The translations under genes and the position numbers were made by a program. This document shows positions 1 through 11,985 of a stretch of 64,000 nt of DNA, piece by piece; the stretch's first letter is position 1; the number at the start of each line of letters is the position of its first letter. This DNA is from Arachis hypogaea (lineage: Eukaryota > Streptophyta > Magnoliopsida > Fabales > Fabaceae): positions 7,280,843 to 7,344,842 of the forward strand of contig NC_092044.1 of the NCBI RefSeq assembly GCF_003086295.3, in the 5' to 3' direction. The notes below the pieces were generated by a model. That model saw nothing but the letters and a program-made list of their open reading frames with translations, was not told the DNA's origin and did not search any database.

Positions 1-298
1 ATCCTCTTTTACGGTTGTATTCAATTTCTTATGTTGGTATCATATTTATTTTTTATTATCAATTTTGGAGTATACCCTATGAGAATTGTTAGAGGACTAT
101 AATAATTTATTGTTTTTAGCCATCATTTTTAGTTATCAATCTAATTCCTTTAGCTTAGTAATCCAACGATATACTTTAACCCACACTTTCAAACATTGAT
201 GGTTAATTGATGACCAAAAACAATAAATTCTGATGGCCCTCTAGTATTCCTCGTACACTACTTCTATAATAAGATTTTTTTCCCTTCCTCTTTTTTAG
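1..298. other. AT-rich intronic/intergenic sequence
   Basis: No open frame of note. It ends in a pyrimidine tract and AG at 297-298 that serves as the 3' splice site of the RPA1-like pseudogene. Earlier exons of that gene would lie off the left edge or are lost. Confidence 0.5.
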
Positions 299-1513
299 GT
301 TTAGGCTTCAAGTTATAGTGTCTGATGGCACGGGAAGTATAACATTGGTTCTGTGGGATAGGGAAGCCATGCAAGTTGTTGGGAAGACAGCAACAGAGAT
401 AAAAGAAAACTCATTTGTGAGTCTTCAAAATTATTTTGTTGTCTTAGAAATCCATTCATGAGTTATGAAGTGTTTTATAATCTCTCTTACTTCTTTGCAG
501 GATGATGGTGATGCAGACACTTATCCTAAAGCTCTTGATTCAGTGATAGATACAAAGCTTCTGATTAAGGTTGCTGTGTCATCAAGGAACATTAACGGTT
601 ATGATGATGTCTATAATGTTATGAGGATATCCGGTGATGAAGAATTGATTACAAAATTGGGCCATGATGCTGCTGTAAGTGAATTTTTTAGAGGACACAA
701 TGCATGTGTGAATCAATTTATTCATTGTCATGATTTTCATTTGTATAGGTAGCATCACAAGAATTGGAAATGCAGGGTGTTGATAATAATGTTAATTGTC
801 AATAATTTATCCACAAAGTGACTGGTAGCAAGAAAGGATAGAGAATAGAAGACACTAATATTATTTCCAACTTCGGTAACAGACTAACAGTATACAAGTT
901 AAACCAAGTGGGTCTCAACAAATGATCAAAGACACTCTTTGCTACTAATTAATCCTAACTAACTCATATATTCTTAATCTTAACTACTAACCTTACTCTC
1001 ACTAATGGTAACTAATTCATATATACTAACGTGGTCCTAACATACTGTTGGCAATAATGACACAAGTTGGATCAAGGTAATCTATTCATTTGTTTACTTT
1101 CATTTGTTTTAAATAGCTTTTGATATTAGTTGCTATACCCGATTGCCCTAATTGATTCGATTTAATTTTGATTCACCAATATTATAAAATGTTTAATTAT
1201 ACCATTATTTAATTAATTGTATTTTTTTATATGACTTTTTAAATAGTGAGTGTTAAAAGTAGTTTTTGCTTTTGTAAGAATAAATGATTGAATATTGATG
1301 TTACATTTTTAGATTTACATTTAATAGTTTAATGCATAGAAATTAAATCGTAATTGATTTTATAAACTTGCTTCTTTCAGGATTCAGTTGATGATGAGTT
1401 TCATACAACTTCTAGTTAGAAGACTCCAGCAAAGTGTGCATCTTGAACTGGGCCCTAATAGTTAGCTGTCAAGAAACAAGGTGAAGAGACTGAAACTAAA
1501 TAAAGACAAGTAA
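299..1513 (+). pseudogene. RPA1-like (replication protein A 70-kDa subunit) C-terminal exons, broken
   Basis: Exons read by frame and splice signals: 299-416, 501-674, 749-about 795 resuming about 1046-1076, and 1381-1513. The first encodes FRLQVIVSDGTGSITLVLWD, an OB-fold strand pair typical of the C-terminal single-stranded-DNA-binding part of plant RPA1-like proteins; the next carries DTYPKALDSVIDTKLLIKV. Intact RPA1 binds single-stranded DNA in replication and repair; RPA1-like genes are also common Helitron cargo. It is broken in three ways: about 250 bp of foreign DNA lie inside the third exon, TAG interrupts the last exon after TTSS, and the final Lys-rich tail (KVKRLKLNKDK) is in another frame from the KTPAK stretch. 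No N-terminal part is in the window. Family assignment is by recognition. Confidence 0.72.
796..1045. mobile_element. about 250-bp insertion inside the RPA1-like exon
   Basis: Coding sequence reads ...EMQGVDNNV up to about 793 and resumes as GNNDTSWIK at about 1047. The sequence between has stops in the reading frame and no similarity to the exon. Possible boundary repeats are weak (ATGTT/CTGTT), so the element class is unknown; a small solo LTR or SINE-like piece is possible. Confidence 0.45.
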
Positions 1514-2554
1514 TTCTATGTTATGAGTGATTAGTGTTGTTAGTATTACTCTTTGTTGTAGAATATTGGAGATATTATTTGTAATCTAGTTATTTCACTC
1601 ATCAGTCGTACTGTGGTTAACTTCGCCTTTTGTTGTTGTATGTGTCTTTTAATTTGGTGATTTGGTCCAAGCTATCTTGGAAGACCAATATTGTAATAAT
1701 GTCTATTCAGGTTGTGTTAACTTTTGTAGTATCTATCGGTGTGAACGCTTTTAATAATCCTATTGTTGAAGTTTAGAACTTGACCTCTTTTATTACATGA
1801 TTACATCCATTTAATTACTATGGTTAACTTTATTTATATTTTATTATAAGTGTGATTACTCAAAGCAGCTTTCCAACCAGCTGTGAAAACGATTAGTCAA
1901 ATATGTTGAAGTTGGACTCAATTCCAGGACACATATACCGACTTTGACATATATAGCTTAGTTTTGCAACGATTATTCTATAGGCAAATGACTGTGTAAT
2001 AACATTGATTAATATTTTTAAAGTACAGGCATTAATTAACTCATGAAAAATTTTCAAACTTATCTGACTAATCGCTAATAATCATTGCTAATGTCACTTG
2101 GATTGATATTATAGCCAATCAGTGGAACATGACAAATTATTAATTTCCTTTTATTGATTAATGTGAAGTTAATTAAGATGGTAAAATTTTTTCTTTCCAA
2201 TAAAAGGTTTTGAATTTTGATATGTCTATAAAAATTGTCAACAAAAAATTATTAGTATACTTTTATAAATTGAAATTAAATTTGGTACAAATGATATTTA
2301 TAACAAGTAATTTTAATTGAATGATTAGATAGATAAACATTAATATTTAAAAATAAATAAATTTTGTCATTCAGATTTATTATTTTTAATATATGAGGAA
2401 TTATTTTCAAAAAATAAGTAAGAATACATAATATATCTATCATCTATAACTAGTAACCTATCACTAATAATATATGAAAAATTAAATTTATAAATAAGAC
2501 ATTAACAAGACGCTCTCTTAAAAAAATATAAAAATTTAATAAATATTAGATCTT
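1514..2554. other. Intergenic, AT-rich
   Basis: Probable former 3' flank of the RPA1-like pseudogene, then AT-rich DNA with no open frame, motif or repeat that I can support. Confidence 0.4.
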
Positions 2555-2785
2555 ACTAACATGTGTCCAGAGCACATTTTAAGGATATCATAAAAAAATA
2601 ATATAAAATTTATTTATTATTATGTATTTTAAAAATACATATTAAATTTATAAAATAAATTTTTTTTATTAAAAATATAAAAAATTTAAATTTTTAATAT
2701 ATTTATTTTATATTTATTAAACAAAAATATTTAAAATTTTTTACTAATAATAAATTTATAATGTGCTATAGAAATACATGTAAGA
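2555..2785. mobile_element. MITE-like inverted-repeat element
   Basis: Terminal inverted repeats are visible: the left end reads ACATGTGTCCAGAGCACATT and the complement of the right end reads ACATGTATTTCTATAGCACA. The inside is almost pure A/T with further self-complementarity around 2640. No clear target duplication was found, and ends are good to about 10 bp. Confidence 0.5.
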
Positions 2786-5213
2786 TAAACTCAAATTATA
2801 TAATGAAATTAGAGATAGTAACATTGTTTAAAATATTCATTATTTATGTAAAGAAAATAAACATCTATTTATTTGTCGTTACTTCGTATGATATGATGAA
2901 AGCGAGATTAAACAGACATTAGAAATTAAATAGCTCATTGCTTGGAATAATTCCAAGCATGCATCACAATAAACAATATAATAAGCAAAGTTAAAGTGAA
3001 CTTTCAAAAGTTCAATAATTAATTCAATCTTAGGGGAACTGATAAATAAATTAATAATAAAATTTTTCAAATTATGAATATAAAATATCTCTAATTTTCT
3101 CATATACTACTATTAATTAGTAGATTACATATATAGTAAAACTGTAAGGAAATTTATGGCGATTAAAAAATGTGACGTTTCAAATGCTAAAGAATAATGA
3201 CCAATTCTTAATATTATATTAATTGAATTATAGTATGATTATGTTATAATAATTAATTATTATAATGATTATGTAAGTATGGTTAGAATTAAAATTATAT
3301 TTTTATATTTTAATAATATTTTTTAATAATATTTTTTAAAAAATATTATTTTAATTTTAAAAATTTTTTAAAAATATTATAATCATCGTAGACACCAAAA
3401 TATAATTGACCTACTATAATTACTCGTTATATTATGCACATGTAGATTAGGCTTCCAAGGATATAGTGAAAATGGAGCTAGCTGGTAGGTGAGTAGCAGC
3501 AGGTGTTTTAGGGTTGGTTTTCCAAAAATGTTTTGGAACATTGGTTTTTTTTTTTTTTTTTTTTTATACCATCTGCTTGAAAAATAATTCCGCTAATTCT
3601 TTCATTGGTCCTTTGCAACCAAATTTTGTACGGACCAGATGGAAAAAAGCTTATTTTCAATTATCCATGACTTAATTTAAAAAAAAAAATCACAATCCAT
3701 TGACATTTAGTTTATTTTAATTTATTCTTTATTTTTTCCTCTTTTTATTTATTTATTTATTTATTTTTACCAAAATAATTATATTTTAAATTTTTATTAA
3801 CCGAGTCAATGGCTAAAAAAATAATAACATACAGCTCCCTAGCTAGTTGGAGTGTCTTAATCATATCCTTTTCAAAGTATTTTTTTATTAATATCTAAAT
3901 TTTATTAGTTATTATTATAGATTCACTAAGATTTGATTTGATAAATTTGTTTTAAAAGAAATTTATATTTTTCAAAAGCATAAACACTTCATTTTGTGTT
4001 TGATAAATTAAAAATTTGTGTACTTATATTTATAGTTTTTAATAGTTATAAATACTTTTAAAAAAACATAAATTTTTTTAAATTAATTTATACTTATCAA
4101 AATTAAAAAATTTAATATAATATTATATAATAATAAATATCCAAAATTATTTTTATTAATTACTAACAACAAAAAAAGTAATTTTTATTATATACATATA
4201 TATATTGTGAGTTTTTTTATTTTTAAAAATTATTTTATCAAACATAATTATAGTACTTATATTTATTAAAAATTATTTTTAATTTAATTTTATCAAACGC
4301 AGATATGATAATTTTTAAAAAACTGACTTTAAAAAATAATTTTCATAAACTTACTTTTGAAAAATAAAACTTTACTAAATTAAATCTAATTTAATTAGTC
4401 GGCGTTCTGATGATCTATTATATCCTTATTAAAAATTTAAATTTAAGATCACAAAAAACAAAGAAAGAAAGAAACAAGGTGTATTCTTATACCGCTAGAT
4501 CAAGTAATAGTAATGTATGTTATTAATTTCTTAGATGTCATAAAAAATGTATTTTCAAGAACTAATCATTATCAAGAAAGTTATATATATTTAGAACTTC
4601 CCTTCCATAATAAGTTTTATATTTTCATGAATAGGAATGAAAAATATTCAAGAAAATGTTAAAATATCCCCAAGTAAATAATAACAATAATAATACAGAT
4701 AAATATCTTAGGTAAATTTTGAAAACTATCACATAAAATATATAAATCACCAAACAAATGTGTAATTTTTTTTTACAATATATAATACAACCTTAATTAT
4801 CGGTGAATGATATTTCTGTATGAATTTAGATTTTCTAAAATAAAAAGTTTATAAAATGATGAAATAAAAAATTAATTACTATTAATTTTATAATTTTTAT
4901 AAAATATATATTCTACTATTTTAATTTAAAAATAATTAACTGTTCACTTTATTATTTTACCAACTTTTTTGCTTAAAAAGATTTTCATCCTTCTTCTATA
5001 ACACTCACTAGAATATAATTCCTCCTAATAATACAATTTCAAATTAAACTTCAAGCACATTGCTGATAATCCTTCAAACCCTACAATAGAGAAAATTCAA
5101 AGATTGCTTTATTTTAATTTTAAAACATAAAGCACATATATTTGCTAATTGTGTTTATATATCCACGTCGTCCATGACGACCGAAAGCTTCAGAATCGTG
5201 AATAATTCTCAGC
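2786..5213. other. Intergenic, AT-rich, low-complexity tracts
   Basis: Contains an A/T-only self-complementary stretch at about 3295-3390, a poly-T run at about 3547-3567 and TTTA repeats at about 3743-3768. A slightly richer patch at 3440-3540 has no sustained open frame. Nothing else supportable. Confidence 0.45.
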
Positions 5214-8200
5214 TCAAGCCTTGGATTTGCAATATTGATTCTTCTTCTCTAAAACATCTTCCACTATCTGCTGAACAAGATCATCATCATCCCTAACATA
5301 ATATAAAATAAACCAAAATTAAAAAGCATGTTAGACTTAATTCTTTTACTAAAAGCAATTTAATTAGACTTAGTCCATATTAATTAGACTGACTGACTTA
5401 CTTTTAATCGAATAATAATCATTTTATTTTATTTTATGTTCCGATAACTAATAAATAATAAGCCGTCACCTAATGTAGGGTGACTTTGAATCCCAACCAA
5501 TCAAATCTGCTGCTTCAGTGAGAGCCGTCTTCCAATTTTGAACCACAATTGGGTCAAATTTCTGCACGTGCTTTTCGAATGCTTGTTTAAAACTTCCAAG
5601 CTGGTAGCGCACATGTGATGGATCTATATTATAAAAAACAGGGAGAACAACCTGTCCTTGTTGCTTCATGGTCTCTAATATTTTGACCAATTCTTGCAAA
5701 CACCACTTGCTGGAAGCATAGTCCTGTGAGAAAATGACAAGAGATAAATGTGAACTTTCAATAGCCTTTAAGAGTGAAGGCCATATGCTGTGTCCTTTTG
5801 GGAGCTTGTGATCTATGAAGACTTTGATTTGTTGTTGGTTGAGAGCTTGGTGAAGATGACACACGAAGTTGATGCGCGAGTCCTTGCCTCTAAAACTGAT
5901 AAACACATAAAAATCTGCAGCATTCGACGGATCGAAAGCCTAACATTTAAAGACAAAGTATATTAAATGATATTTAAATTATTTTATTTGGGTGCAGATA
6001 TGCGTCACATAAGAAGAAAAAATGAAAGAACATAAGAGTTATGAAAACAAACAAATGAAGGTCAGTAGGTCACACTTGCATACCATCGATGATGAAGTTG
6101 AAAGTAGACAATCAAACGAGATTCATGAAATAACATGATTTAAAATTAAACAAAAATGTTTAGTAAAACAAAAAATTAGTCCAAAACAACTAGAATTTAT
6201 CTTATTTAATATTTATTAATTATTATAATAATTAATAAATATTAAATAAAACAAAATTTAATTATTTTTTTTAATCTTTCTACCATTACTAAAATTAAAA
6301 TAGTTACAAAGATTACTATCTCAAATAGGGAAAGAACAAAAGTTGAGAACCTTTAGGGAAATGAGATGGTGGAATATATATAATCAATTCAATCACTAAC
6401 TAACAATCCCGAGAATAAGAATTTAATTAACATCCAAACGGTGGAAGCCCGATCCGTTGCATCCCTTTGAGCTCTATTTTATTCCTTCTCAAACCATCAA
6501 TTCAAACATATTGAGTAGGTTTGGAATGATGAAATCTAAAAGAGTGGAGTAGATGATGTTTTAAGGGAGTGAAGTAATGCAACGGAGTCAGAAAGAGTAG
6601 AATTATGTTCCATTCCGTCACTGTTTAATTGGACAAAATATGATTTCTCTCAAACTGGAAGAAACAAGAATGAAGCTTTTGATATGGAACCAGATGGAAT
6701 CTATCTCATTATGTATAGCAATGAATTCCGTCATCAATTTGTCAATTTAAATGATAAAAGTTTATTAAATCCCCATTAGACTCTAATTCATTCCTCCCTA
6801 TATCATTAATTCAAGCAAAGCCATATAGGGTTAAGTGAAATGGAATTCAAGAGAATTTAATAAACTGATTTGATCATGATGAGCAATTAAGTGCTTTATA
6901 ATGAAATAAATTTCATTATAGCCTCCATATGTTTTCCATCTAATTTGAGGTGTATAAGGTGAAAGCCCATATTTGGTCCATAAAAAACAGTGCCTTCATT
7001 GTTTTATTTCACTCTCTTGAAACCACATTCCAATCCCTCTTTTTACGAGGAATGTTAAGATGACATTGCCTGTCATATAAAACACACTCTAAACTCATTA
7101 CAAAAAAGTTTAGACTGTATTTTAAAAAATGGTTGTCACACAGAACAATTTTCCTCGATCATTCACCAAAAGCAATCAATCCAAGGAAATTAAATTAACT
7201 AAAATTTCCATGCTTGATTTCATTCAATAAACTTTAAAATCCCTTATATAGCGGCATGGCCGCCTTTATTATATTCTCTCTCCTTGTAGAAGCCAAAGGA
7301 AAATGGATTCATGAAAGAGAGGGAAAGAAAAACCAAAAACTAGAAGAGCAAAACAAAACCTTTTAACGGCATTGTGAGAGCACCGTACTCCTTCTCCATC
7401 GTCCTGGAGGACATTGAAGTTGAAAATAGACCACAGATTCATTGGTCATATATGTCAACGTGTGGACTAAGCTAGCGCGTCGGATCCACGTGCAGCTACA
7501 ATTCCCACGCACGATCTCGACGACAAGACCGTACCATAGGAATTGTTGACATATGCTATACCCTTAATGATGAAGAAAAAACATATCTGCTAATAGTAAT
7601 AGAAGAAATCGGTAGGTTCAATCATAATCATATACATGGTAATATTGACATCCACAAAATAGAACAAAGAGAAATATTAGTATATGTGTAACCATAAAAG
7701 AAAGAAAAAAACAGAGAGCAAAAAAATACCGGTACTGCTGCAGCTTTGTCGGAGACAGATTGATCATCAAGATCATCAGATCCAAGTGGTGCGATAGTTC
7801 CAGTGCTCTTGAGGTCGTCGTTAACGACCATAACTGAATGATTCTGCGGTTGAAGGGTGAATACGAAGGGTACCAAAAAAAGTAGTACCGCTGTGAAGAG
7901 TAAACCGGCCGATACAAGCATCAAGTAGTGAACCACGTGGTTCACACGCGGACCTGCAACTGCCTCCAGCTCGGACGCGTTCTCAGCGACTTGCAGCGGT
8001 GAATCGACGCGCTCCAAGCGCTGCGGAGGAGGAGGAGAGGGTGAAGGATTTTTCTCAGGGAAGAGGAAGATACGCTTGACGTCGTCGGGTATGTTCGGAT
8101 CGAACTCCCGCATCAGGTTGCGGAGGTCTCTGTCGTTGGTGACGCTGACGAGGGTTTCTAGGCCGTACCCTGGGATCTGGTACTCGAAGTAGGCCACGTC

Positions 8201-8368
8201 GGCAGTGCCGCTGTTGTCGGCGAGCTCGGCGATCAAGTCATTGAAATTGATGCTGCTGCGAACGCGGAGTTTCTTGTTTTTGCCGCCTTCGTACATGTGT
8301 TGGTTGGTTCCGTCGTGGAACTTGATCTGCCCACCGTAGCTGCATAAGAAAATCACTTCCGTCTCCAT
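5214..8368 (-). CDS. PB1 - transmembrane - TIR fusion protein (395 aa, three exons)
   Basis: Exons complement(7730-8368), (5470-5939), (5214-5292). Exon 1 starts METEV (ATG 8368-8366; an upstream in-frame ATG at 8464 would add 32 residues) and encodes a PB1 domain (about 5-104; CSYGG, SVTNDRDL), a Pro-rich linker and a hydrophobic segment (about 147-171). The donor CCG/GTAT is phase 0 and joins in frame to a TIR domain (about 223-366): YVFISFRGKD, FIDHKLPKG, and WCLQEL with Glu 296, the NADase catalytic glutamate of plant TIRs. The next intron is phase 2, as in the locus at 25 kb, and leads to DDDDLVQQIVEDVLEK then TGA, just where NB-ARC would begin. So this is a TIR-only receptor with a PB1 head. 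PB1 self-associates or pairs with other PB1 domains; plant TIRs signal by clustering. The single membrane segment would put PB1 and TIR on opposite sides, so it may not insert, or exon 1 may be read through to a stop at 7628. Splicing is inferred. Confidence 0.72.
5940..7729 (-). other. 1.8-kb intron of the PB1-TIR gene
   Basis: Lies between phase-0 splice sites. At 7450-7554 a GC-richer patch is bounded by the inverted 10-mer ATATGTCAAC/GTTGACATAT and holds a G-box CACGTG at 7487-7492. About 6430-6900 has scattered GGAAT-like words and no open frame. A possible terminal exon extension runs into the intron from 7729 to a stop at 7628. Confidence 0.5.
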
Positions 8369-9454
8369 TTCTCTTTTATTTTTGTTAATCTCCGTTGAGT
8401 GTTGAGTTTCGAAGGTTTCGTTTAGGAAGGGTATATAAAGGCTGTCCGCTGTATCAAGTATCAACTATCAAACAAAAAACCCCGTCAGCAACCCCTTCTC
8501 CTCCCCTTTTTACTTTTTATTTTTATCACATTTTATAATTATTTTTGTTATCAATAAATTAAAAAACATGCTTCTGTCTAATCCGGAAGCATTTGGTGCC
8601 TTCTAATTGGTGGCTTGCTCCCTTCTAATTTTAATTTAATTTTTTTATTCCGAGATCTTTACTATTTAGTAGTTTTCTCCTTTTTAATTTGAATTTTAAT
8701 ATTTGTTATTCTTTGTTGGTCACCCGATCGAACTCATTGTTCTTCATGTTCACACTAGCAAACGACGCTTGCGAAGCTACAATGAAGGTTCTTAGTTCTT
8801 ACTTCTCTCAGAGATGGCTAATTTATTCAAAGCTGTTGCTATACCACCTCTGCTCAGTTGCTATTTAGTTTATGAAAGAAGAATTTGAATCCTGTAATTG
8901 TTAACATTTATATTTTTTATTTTTTTTAGTTTTTTCTCTTTTAACTTCATTTATATACAATTTTATTAATTGATTGTTGGTTAAAAAAAATTAATTTCTT
9001 AACAAATTAAAATTAATATAGAGGGGGAACTGCTATTTCTTACTAACACTACTAGTAATCTAGTATATATGTGTGTGCTCTCCGATCCTCCTTGTACACA
9101 CATGATAATCACATATTTTACAATCACAACACCAGTCTTTCATTCTTTACCTTCATCTTGCTAATCATTTCTTGCATATGTTGTGCTCTTTGTTTATGTG
9201 TGCTAGTCTCTACATAAACTAAGTTTAATTTTTATTTTAGTGTTCCCAAACATAGCTTAACATAATATAATCTATCTTTATTTTCTTAGAAATATTTAAA
9301 TGGAGAAAAAAAAAAGGTTAGCCAGAGTCCAAAATGAATTGATGATGAAAGGATCCTATTCTGAGTTCTGCATGCATATATCATCTATGTTTTGTCATTC
9401 CTTACGTTATAATACCCTAAATTAGATCCCAATAAGTTTTAGCAGGACATTTTA

Positions 9455-9650
9455 ACTTTTAACAAATTTTAATTGTCAAATTAATTTTTTATTTTTTATT
9501 TTATTAGATAAATCAATCTTTACATCAAAATTTTAGTAATTCTCATATAAATTTTTTTATATAGACGAATAATCTAATAGAAAAATTTATTTGTCTAACG
9601 AAATAAAAGTTTAAAAATTAACTTGATAATTAAAATTTATTGAAGAACAA
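9455..9650. repeat. Inverted repeat (hairpin, about 70-bp arms)
   Basis: The left arm near AAATTTTAATTGTCAAATTA pairs with the right arm near TAACTTGATAATTAAAATTT, and the arms continue inward through A/T-rich sequence to a centre near 9555. MITE-like; no target duplication seen. Confidence 0.5.
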
Positions 9651-10104
9651 AATCTCTAGTTTAAAATTTATTAGAAACTGAATTAATTTGAGGTATTCCT
9701 CTTTCTTTTATTTATATTCTTTATATATTCTCTAAATGTTTAAGTTAAACTAATTTGATAAATGTTTAAGTCACTAACCAGAATTGGCTTGAATTTAATA
9801 AATGGCTCAATTAATAAATAAACCGAAATTGTGTGTGTAAATATATGACTTCTAATAACTGGTCAAAGAGTAGAAGTTTCTTGTACAGTACATATTAATT
9901 ATTTAAAAAAAAGAAAAAAAAAACAAATGAAGGGTGAGGTCGAACACAAAATTAAATGTCAACAAGTCTAGTCACCAAAAAACAAATGTCAACAAGTCTA
10001 ATCTAATCCAGCTTTGCATCTAATATAAGAAAACAATAAAACAGAAAAGATGCACAAACTTGCTCTTCTACTGCTATCTTATGTGTGTACAAAAAAAAAT
10101 TACT

Positions 10105-10210
10105 AAATTAGACGTTCGTATATATAAAATATATATTAAAAATAAATTAAATAATATATTTATTTATATATATTGATTAATTCAATAATTATTTTTTTTT
10201 TATATTCATA
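10105..10210. repeat. Dispersed AT-rich repeat, copy 1
   Basis: Shares the words TATAAAATATATATTAAAA and AAATTAAATAATATAT with stretches at about 36170-36290, 36490-36650 and 54080-54260. A diverged AT-rich interspersed repeat; coding none. Confidence 0.4.
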
Positions 10211-11032
10211 GCATTTTTTGCCTTGTAAGAGAAACATGATTAACGAGAGTAATAGATATTCTTTTAAATTAAATTTCTGGATATGAAAGAATTATTGTTA
10301 AAAAGGTTGTAACCCCATAAATTACTAATATAATGATAAAATAAATTGCATCTAGAATATAGATGGTTCTAACAAAAAAGGAGCCTACCCTTGTACCAAG
10401 CAGCTTACATGAGTTATTTGGAAGAACCTATCCATTATATTCATAGTTTATTACTAAATTACTAATTATACATTTATAAATATATTAAAAATTATTCTAG
10501 TATTATATAATAATAATGCATTAATTTAGGTTGCATAGTAATATTATCTTAAAATTACTATTGATTTTAAGTTTTTTAACAATGGTACATTCAAATAAAA
10601 TATCTTTTAGTACGTATGTCATGATCAGGAAATATAATAATATTAAAAATTATTCTAGAATTTTTTTTTAGGTCATTCATATTTATTTTTAACAAAAACA
10701 CATTTTCAAAAAATATTTAATTTTTTATTATTATTATATATTTTATATAAATGATTGATGATTTAATAGTTATTTTTTAACATGTAGCATAACAATTTTA
10801 AAATTAAAAATATTCAAGGATAAAAATTTTTTTTATTGTTTTTAATTAGTACTTTAATTATCAGCTTATTTTTTTTAATTTAACAATCTAATAACATATT
10901 TTTTCTAATATTTTTAAATATTATTAATAAATTATTGATAAAAATAATAAATTCTATTAATCTTTTAATATGTCTCTTTTAAAATAATACTGTATAATAA
11001 CAAGTCATTAATATGGGGTTAATATATAGTTA

Positions 11033-11157
11033 AGTGCACCGGAATACCGATGCACCAATTATTTTAACCGTTGATTTGAATTATAAAAATATATATAATA
11101 TATATTAATTAAAATCAACGGTTAAAATAACTGGTGTACCGATGCTTCCTGGAACAC
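11033..11157. mobile_element. Short hairpin MITE
   Basis: The two arms ATTATTTTAACCGTTGATT and its complement AATCAACGGTTAAAATAA surround an A/T loop. The outer parts (CCGGAATACCGATGCACC versus the complement of GGTGTACCGATGCTTCCT) also pair. No convincing target duplication. Confidence 0.6.
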
Positions 11158-11485
11158 TTGAAATGTTTCCCGTGAAAATTTAATTATTGTGTAGAATAAC
11201 ATTTTCATCATGGGTAATGCTACTATGCTGAAAGAAAAAGTTTTCCTCACGGTACTAGTGCAAAAATGACACGTATTAGCATTGTTTTTATCTTGGTAGA
11301 CAACTTCTGTATCAAAGCAGAATGAATAGATGTCAATATCATAAATATTAATTACATTAGATTAATTTACTTTTAATAATGATAATTTTATTTGTTAGGC
11401 TTTATTGGTTATGTAAAGGTTTAGCTTTAAATTTTTTGTGAATATTATCTAGAGCTAAAAATTGGTCCATGAAATAATAAATTAA

Positions 11486-11522
11486 AATAATAATAATAAT
11501 AATAACAACAATAAAATCCTTC

Positions 11523-11577
<55 letters not shown>
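11486..11577. repeat. (TAA)n microsatellite
   Basis: Runs of TAA on the left inner arm of foldback element A, mirrored by ATT/TAA runs at about 12679-12735 on the other arm. Confidence 0.85.
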
Positions 11578-11724
11578 CCTAATAACAAAAAAGAGTTAGG
11601 ATATCACCACCCAAATTTTTCTTTTTTTGCCAAAATTTATATATGTATATTCATATTTAACTTGTATAATAATAAAAAATAAAGATATTTTTAGTTTTAA
11701 AAAAATATTCAAAATTAATTGCTA

Positions 11725-11985
11725 GTATTATTTTTATTATATTTTTTATTTTTGAGTTTATATTTTTTCATGAAATTAGTAAATGAAAGTCTATTAGATA
11801 ATTAAAATTTATGCTGAAAAATTTTGGTTTTGTTAAATTAGATGAAACGTATTAAAAATATATATATATTTAACAAAACTAAAATATTCCAGAAAAAAAT
11901 TTAATTGTTCAATATATTTTCATCTAATTTTACAAAAAAAATATACTCAAAAATAAAAAAGAAATAGAGTAAAAATAACATTATT
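11725..11985. repeat. Inverted repeat inside foldback element A
   Basis: Arms of about 125 bp centred near 11855. TTTTTATTTTTGAGTTTATA pairs with TATACTCAAAAATAAAAAAG, and TTTTGGTTTTGTTAAAT pairs with ATTTAACAAAACTAAAAT. It looks like a separate small hairpin element lodged in the loop of element A. Confidence 0.65.

Larger units (their letters stand above)
8369..11211. other. Upstream region of the PB1-TIR gene, AT-rich
   Basis: A TATATA at about 8431-8437 sits roughly 65 bp upstream of the chosen ATG and could be a weak TATA box. Beyond it are AT-rich DNA, a direct repeat AAATGTCAACAAGTCTA twice at about 9952 and 9985, and the inverted repeats listed separately. No coding frame supported. 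Confidence 0.4.

Noticed and set aside
5150..5260. Alternative minus-strand frame NPRLELRIIHDSEAFGRHGR past the TGA of the PB1-TIR gene
   Set aside because: Protein-like, but it needs a frame change or another acceptor, and the DDDDLVQQ frame fits the related locus.
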